The position numbers and the translations under genes were made by a program. Under the pieces are notes generated by a model, which saw only the letters and a program-made list of their open reading frames with translations, did not search any database and was not told the DNA's origin. DNA of 10,673 nucleotides from JBDRGX01 sp043817485 [NCBI: bacterium]. Its GTDB lineage: Bacteria > JBDRGX01. Of this stretch, positions 6,519 to 10,673 are shown in pieces (position 1 is the stretch's first letter; the number at the start of each line of letters is the position of its first letter). The stretch covers positions 1-10,673 of the forward strand of contig JBDRGX010000050.1 of NCBI GenBank assembly GCA_043817485.1. The letters are read 5' to 3'.

Positions 6519-9500
6519 TTATTTTACAACACCAATTAAATTAGAAAATTTCTTTATTTCTTTATCTGTTTTTATTTCTATTCGATAAATATAAATACCA
6601 GAACCTACATAATTATCAAATTGATTTAAACCATTCCAAGCATAAGAATTATTTTCACCAGCTCTTTCTGATTTATCCTTAACTAATACTCTAACTAAAT
6701 CACCCATTATATCATATATTTTAATAGTAATAGAACTATCTTTTACAAGATCTATAACAAAAGTAGTACCATCTTCTAATCTAAAAGGATTTCGAGTAAG
6801 AAATGCTTTATCTTTTTTAACAAATGGGTCTAAATTTATTCCTATTCCAAAAATTCCTAAATGATTTACTTTAACAGAAATTAAATTTTCAGACACATCT
6901 CTTTTTTCAATACCACATCTTACCCATTCTTGTCCTTCCCAACAAAAAATTTCTAATTTATTTTCTTGTTCAAGAGAAACATCTTTACTTAATTCTATAT
7001 CAGAATGAGTATAAGGAATTGTAATAATTACAGGTTTGTAAAATACTAAATTTTCTGGTCCAATTTTTCTAAATCCACTTACTAATTTTAATTGGGGATC
7101 TAATGGTTTAACTAATAAATTAGGAGAAATTGTTTGAATAGAAATTTTTATATCATTCTGTAAAGCATTTATAGGTATTTCAATACTTGTTCTATCTGGA
7201 CTTTTTATTATTCCACCATTTATTCCAATTGTATCACTATTTTTAGGAATTTTATAAAAAATTGTTTGTTTATAAGTTTCAGACTTGTTTGAAATTTTAT
7301 CAAAAGCTATAATAGAAATATTATTACTTCCTTCTACTAATTGAGGAATATAGGCAATAATTTTATTTTCAACTGGTACAATTTCTTTTTTAAAAAATTC
7401 TTCTTCTTTATTATTAATAATTTTTAAATTAATTGTTTTAACACCAGAAGTTTCATCTTTTGTAATAATAGTCAAAGTGATTTTTTCTACATAAACTTCT
7501 TGTTCTTTATCTACTTTTACTGGTAATGGAGTAATAATAACAGATTCTATTTTAGGAGATGTGTTATCTATTGTTATTTCGACTTTATTTGAAACAAGTT
7601 TGTTATTTCTTTGATCATAAACTATACTATATATGTCATATAATCCATCTTCTATTTTTAATGTATCCCATACAATTTTCCAACCATTTTCTTTTGAAGT
7701 ATCTAATCCTATTATTGTCTCTTCTTTTTCTTTTTTTTGACTATAAAATTCGATTTTTTCAATACCTATAGCATCAGCAACACTAGCTTCTATGGTTAAA
7801 CTTCCTTTATGAATAGAATTTGGTAAAGGTTTAGTAATAACACAATTTTCTGGAGAAGTATTATCTATTGTAATAGCAATGCTTTCTGATGCCAATTCAT
7901 TTCCACTTTTATCAATAGCTTTAACATATAAAGTATGAGCACCATCATCTTTATTTATTGTATTCCAAGTATAGGTATAAGGACTTGTTTTATCTTCTCC
8001 TAATTTTGCTCCATTTTTATAAAATTCAACTTTGTCTAAATTTATATCAGTAGCTTCTGCTGTTAATACAAGATTCCCAGAATAAATACCAGATATTGGA
8101 GAAGTCAAGGTAGATACTGTTGGTTTTGTATTATCAATAGTTATTGTTATTGCTTCACTATCTTTAAAATTTTCTGTATTATCATAAACTCTAACATATA
8201 AATTTTTTATTCCATCATCTTGTTGATTTGTTGTCCAAATATATTCATAAGGACTTGTTTTATCTTCTCCTAATAAAATACCATTTGCTGTAGGATTTCC
8301 ATTGTAAAAAACTATTCTATTTATACCAATTGCATCAGTTCCATTAGCTACAATTTTAAATGTTTCTTTAAGATAAGTATTAACTAATGGTAAGGTAATA
8401 TTGGTAATTGTAGGAGTTGTATTATCTATTGTGATAATAATAGATCTCGAATCAAGCATATTTCCCTGTCCATCAATTGCCCGAGCGTAAATATTATGTA
8501 TTCCATCATTTGCTGATGTTGTTCCCCATGTATATATCCATCCATTACTACTTCCTATATCTTCTCCTAATTTTGTTCCTGTTCCAGGAATTCCATCCCA
8601 AAATTCTACTTTTGCAATGCTTAAATTATCTGCAACTAATGCTTCAATAATAAGATTTCCTTTATGATAACTATTTTGAATTGGAAAAATAATTCCTATT
8701 GATTGAGGTGCAGCATTATCAACAACAATCAATCGAATTTCAGAATAACCTATTTTATTTAAACTATCTGTAGCTTTAATTCTAAAAATATGTGATCCAT
8801 TTGGAATATTTGTAGTATCCCATATATAAGGAGAAGTTGCTGATGTATAAGTAGATCCATCAAAGGAAATTTCTGTACTAACAATAGTAGCAGGATTAAC
8901 AGCAATTGCTGTAAAATTGATGGAAATAGAACCAGAAACAGCTGTCCCTGAATTTGGTGTAGAAATTGTAACTGTAGGTAAATTAATATTATTTGTTGAA
9001 TTATTTTGAATAGTTATATTTCTTATTTGAATAATTTCTATATTAGAAGAATCAATTGCTTTTATTTTTAATTCATAAGTTCCATCTGCTCTAATCATTG
9101 TATTAAAATCAGCTACAAAGTAAGGCGTATTAGATATTTGTGTCATTTGTATCCAATTACTATCTCCTTCAATCTGATATTCTACTTTACTGATAGATAA
9201 TCCCCAAATATCAGCAGGAAGAACATAAGCACATAAAGGATAAGTTCCCTCAATAATACTATTTTTTGAAGGATACATTACTTGTAAATAAGGAGCACCC
9301 AATTGTAGATATGCCCAACCAATACTTATATTCGTAGATGTACTTGTACTATCTACAAATTGTGTATCAGTATTAGCTATAGATTCCAACCAAAAATTTT
9401 GTCTTCCTAAAGGCATATCTTCATCATGATATGAAATTAAAAACCCAATTAGAGAATTATCATCTACAGTAAGATCATAAAAACTTCCTGTATAATAATG

Positions 9501-10673
9501 TATTCTAAATTCATAATCCCAATAATTAGAACCCAAAGCATAAGAAGAATTTCCTTGTTGAATACCAACACCATTTGGATCTACTGACCAACTTCCAGAT
9601 CCCGTATTATTAAAATAACGATCAGATAAAGTTCCATTTGTTACACGCAAAGCATTTTCATAATCATTATTTAATTTAAAATCACGAGGAACAGTAGAAG
9701 AAAAAGGATTAGATTGTTCTTGATAAATTTGACAATAATCATTAGAGTTTTGTGTAGTATCATATACTCTTAAACCACAATAAATATATTCAACTCCAGT
9801 TGAATTCTGAGCTAAATAAAGAATAGCATTTTTAGTATCTCCAGCAAGATTAGTTAAAAGAATATTTTTTTCATAATAACCTCTCCATTCATTTTCACCA
9901 ATAGTTCCATTAATAACTGGATTTGACATACCATTAGGAATATTAGATGTTCCAAAAATAAAATTTTTTTTAGAAGTTCCTAATCTAATATCTGCCCAAC
10001 CAGGAGAAACATTAGCATTATTAGAATTTCCATTGGTTGCATTCCAATAAACTAAATCAGGAGATGCTCCATTTTTAAATATTTCTAAAAAAAAACCTAA
10101 TTCATTACCAGAAGCACTCGATGTTCCTCCATTAACAAAAAGATCCTGTGACCCTCCATTAATAGGTATTCTAAATTCCCAATTATAAACATTGGTAAAA
10201 TAAGCTTCTGCTGCATCCAAGTTTATTGATGTATCATTTGTCCAAATTGACCCATTCCAATAACGATCATAAGGACTCCATGCTCCTCCTCTACGATTTG
10301 AACTAACCATATTATCGTTATTTGTATCTAAATTATCATTATGGTTACCATTTGGAAAACCTTGATCAAAATATAAAGTTACACGGTTATTATTAGAATT
10401 ATTTTCAAACCAATAAACTAAGCCAACATAAAGATTATTAGCATCATTCATTAAATATAAATAAGCAGAATTCCCATCACTAAGAGTAATTTGTCTAACA
10501 GAAGCATCTTTCCATTCAGTTGGTGTTGTTCCAGAAATAGTTGTTCCTATAGAATTTATTTTATCAGTAATACATCCATTAATTACAGGTGGAGAATCAC
10601 ACCAATTACTATAAAGTTGTAAAGATTTTCCTTGTTTTTCTAAAACATGAGATTGAGCAAAATTAAAAAATAA
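6519..10673 (-). CDS. Giant modular surface protein: CBM9-like x2, Ig-like repeats, FlgD-type C-terminus (5' end off window)
   Basis: The frame is open from the right edge of the window to the stop at 6519-6521, at least 1384 residues. The visible N-terminus reads LFFNFAQSHVLEK, which looks like the end of a signal peptide with an AQS cleavage site, so only a dozen or so residues are probably missing. ATG 10451 is therefore internal. Order along the protein (nucleotides): two related CBM9-like modules (10592-9972 and 9923-9291); a divergent Ig-like module (about 9290-8980); Ig-like modules joined by DNxxP linkers (8978-7557); another Ig-like module (about 7556-7240); a ZU5-like segment beginning GGIIKSPDRTSIEIP (7229-6837); and a C-terminal FlgD-like Ig domain (6833-6531) with NPFRL, YDIMGDLVR, AWNGLN and GSGIYIYRIE. 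The protein should be exported and displayed or released, perhaps binding carbohydrate or acting as an adhesin. No catalytic domain is visible. The C-terminal domain resembles the type A sorting domains of type IX secretion cargo. Codon bias matches the housekeeping genes, so it looks native. Confidence 0.85.
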   Translation of the reverse strand, partial: LFFNFAQSHVLEKQGKSLQLYSNWCDSPPVINGCITDKINSIGTTISGTTPTEWKDASVRQITLSDGNSAYLYLMNDANNLYVGLVYWFENNSNNNRVTLYFDQGFPNGNHNDNLDTNNDNMVSSNRRGGAWSPYDRYWNGSIWTNDTSINLDAAEAYFTNVYNWEFRIPINGGSQDLFVNGGTSSASGNELGFFLEIFKNGASPDLVYWNATNGNSNNANVSPGWADIRLGTSKKNFIFGTSNIPNGMSNPVINGTIGENEWRGYYEKNILLTNLAGDTKNAILYLAQNSTGVEYIYCGLRVYDTTQNSNDYCQIYQEQSNPFSSTVPRDFKLNNDYENALRVTNGTLSDRYFNNTGSGSWSVDPNGVGIQQGNSSYALGSNYWDYEFRIHYYTGSFYDLTVDDNSLIGFLISYHDEDMPLGRQNFWLESIANTDTQFVDSTSTSTNISIGWAYLQLGAPYLQVMYPSKNSIIEGTYPLCAYVLPADIWGLSISKVEYQIEGDSNWIQMTQISNTPYFVADFNTMIRADGTYELKIKAIDSSNIEIIQIRNITIQNNSTNNINLPTVTISTPNSGTAVSGSISINFTAIAVNPATIVSTEISFDGSTYTSATSPYIWDTTNIPNGSHIFRIKATDSLNKIGYSEIRLIVVDNAAPQSIGIIFPIQNSYHKGNLIIEALVADNLSIAKVEFWDGIPGTGTKLGEDIGSSNGWIYTWGTTSANDGIHNIYARAIDGQGNMLDSRSIIITIDNTTPTITNITLPLVNTYLKETFKIVANGTDAIGINRIVFYNGNPTANGILLGEDKTSPYEYIWTTNQQDDGIKNLYVRVYDNTENFKDSEAITITIDNTKPTVSTLTSPISGIYSGNLVLTAEATDINLDKVEFYKNGAKLGEDKTSPYTYTWNTINKDDGAHTLYVKAIDKSGNELASESIAITIDNTSPENCVITKPLPNSIHKGSLTIEASVADAIGIEKIEFYSQKKEKEETIIGLDTSKENGWKIVWDTLKIEDGLYDIYSIVYDQRNNKLVSNKVEITIDNTSPKIESVIITPLPVKVDKEQEVYVEKITLTIITKDETSGVKTINLKIINNKEEEFFKKEIVPVENKIIAYIPQLVEGSNNISIIAFDKISNKSETYKQTIFYKIPKNSDTIGINGGIIKSPDRTSIEIPINALQNDIKISIQTISPNLLVKPLDPQLKLVSGFRKIGPENLVFYKPVIITIPYTHSDIELSKDVSLEQENKLEIFCWEGQEWVRCGIEKRDVSENLISVKVNHLGIFGIGINLDPFVKKDKAFLTRNPFRLEDGTTFVIDLVKDSSITIKIYDIMGDLVRVLVKDKSERAGENNSYAWNGLNQFDNYVGSGIYIYRIEIKTDKEIKKFSNLIGVVK
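7977..8004 (-). repeat. 28-bp exact direct repeat, copy A (within Ig modules)
   Basis: Encodes LGEDKTSPY on the minus strand. It is identical at nucleotide level to 8247-8274, 270 bp (exactly 90 codons) away. This marks a recent duplication or gene conversion between neighbouring Ig modules. Confidence 0.85.
8247..8274 (-). repeat. 28-bp exact direct repeat, copy B (within Ig modules)
   Basis: Second copy of the LGEDKTSPY-coding segment. A shorter related stretch (TATCTTCTCCTAATTTTG, near 8559-8576) occurs in the next module and encodes KLGED. Confidence 0.85.
9291..9923 (-). repeat. CBM9-like module, copy 2
   Basis: About 211 residues beginning NPVINGTIGENEW and ending GWAYLQLGAP. It follows the same order of landmarks as copy 1: YIYCGL, RYFNNT, YEFRIHY, IGFLISYH and GWA-x-L-x-LG. 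Overall identity is low, so the duplication is old or the module was recruited twice. Confidence 0.6.
9972..10592 (-). repeat. CBM9-like module, copy 1
   Basis: About 207 residues beginning PPVING and ending GWADIRLGTS. Internal landmarks shared with copy 2 are NLYVGL, RYWNGS, WEFRIPI and LGFFLEIF. The PVING start with a following LYLxND-type strand is typical of DOMON/CBM9-like sugar- or ligand-binding modules. It is extended by an Asn-rich loop (GNHNDNLDTNNDN) that might bind calcium. Confidence 0.6.

Larger units (their letters stand above)
7557..8978 (-). repeat. Tandem Ig-like modules with DNxxP linkers
   Basis: Five consecutive modules of about 90-99 residues. The boundaries are VDNAAP (8723-8706), IDNTTP (8429-8412), IDNTKP (8138-8121), IDNTSP (7868-7851) and IDNTSP (7571-7554). 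Each has a core such as KVEFYKNG, LGED, a W-containing strand, DDG-x-H-x-LYV and A-x-D near the end. They resemble bacterial Ig-like domains of the Big_7/cadherin-like kind that space out functional modules on surface proteins. Confidence 0.75.

Noticed and set aside
7559-7771. Plus-strand 70-codon Leu/Phe-rich frame inside the surface protein gene
   Set aside because: It is antisense to the Ig repeat region, has no good ribosome site and its composition is explained by the other strand.
10449-10451. ATG 10451 as start of the giant surface protein
   Set aside because: The open frame continues upstream with clear domain sequence to the window edge, and no ribosome site precedes the ATG.

Overview
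The window is a very AT-rich bacterial segment, roughly 23-25% GC by hand count over most of its length. It uses the standard genetic code. It holds the 3' tail of a restriction endonuclease gene, two plus-strand genes (alaS and a YibQ-type divergent polysaccharide deacetylase), and three minus-strand genes (mnmE, a PorV/PorQ-like outer-membrane protein and a giant multidomain surface protein). The outer-membrane protein, the signal-peptide-bearing proteins and the large FlgD-Ig-terminated surface protein point to a diderm (Gram-negative-type) organism. Large Ig-repeat proteins with a FlgD-like C-terminus beside PorV-like proteins are familiar from the Bacteroidetes/FCB group and from Elusimicrobia and several uncultured candidate phyla. 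I cannot name the lineage from the sequence.

Layout: bases 2-355 are the end of a TdeIII-family type II restriction endonuclease, whose base composition (about 40% GC) is clearly unlike the rest. Bases 356-503 are intergenic and carry a GC-rich hairpin in an AT-rich background. alaS (504-3116) and the deacetylase-fold gene (3161-4204) follow each other with a 44-bp gap and are probably co-transcribed. They converge on mnmE, which is read from 5570 down to 4206, with one base between the two stop codons. After a 78-bp gap comes the minus-strand pair of giant surface protein (10673 down to 6519, 5' end beyond the window) and PorV/PorQ-like protein (6500 down to 5649). These two are separated by 18 bp that contain a strong Shine-Dalgarno site.

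Functionally, alaS and mnmE are core translation and tRNA-modification genes. The YibQ-like protein is probably an envelope carbohydrate-active protein. The most interesting part is the right half. A protein of more than 1384 residues (two CBM9-like modules, a run of Ig-like modules, a ZU5-like segment and a C-terminal FlgD-like Ig domain) sits directly upstream of a small PorV/PorQ-like barrel protein, an arrangement consistent with a secreted surface protein and an export or anchoring partner. The open frame of the giant gene continues without a stop to the window edge, so the methionine at 10451 is not its start. I see no tRNA, rRNA, CRISPR array or recognisable transposase, and no system that I can defend as wholly new.
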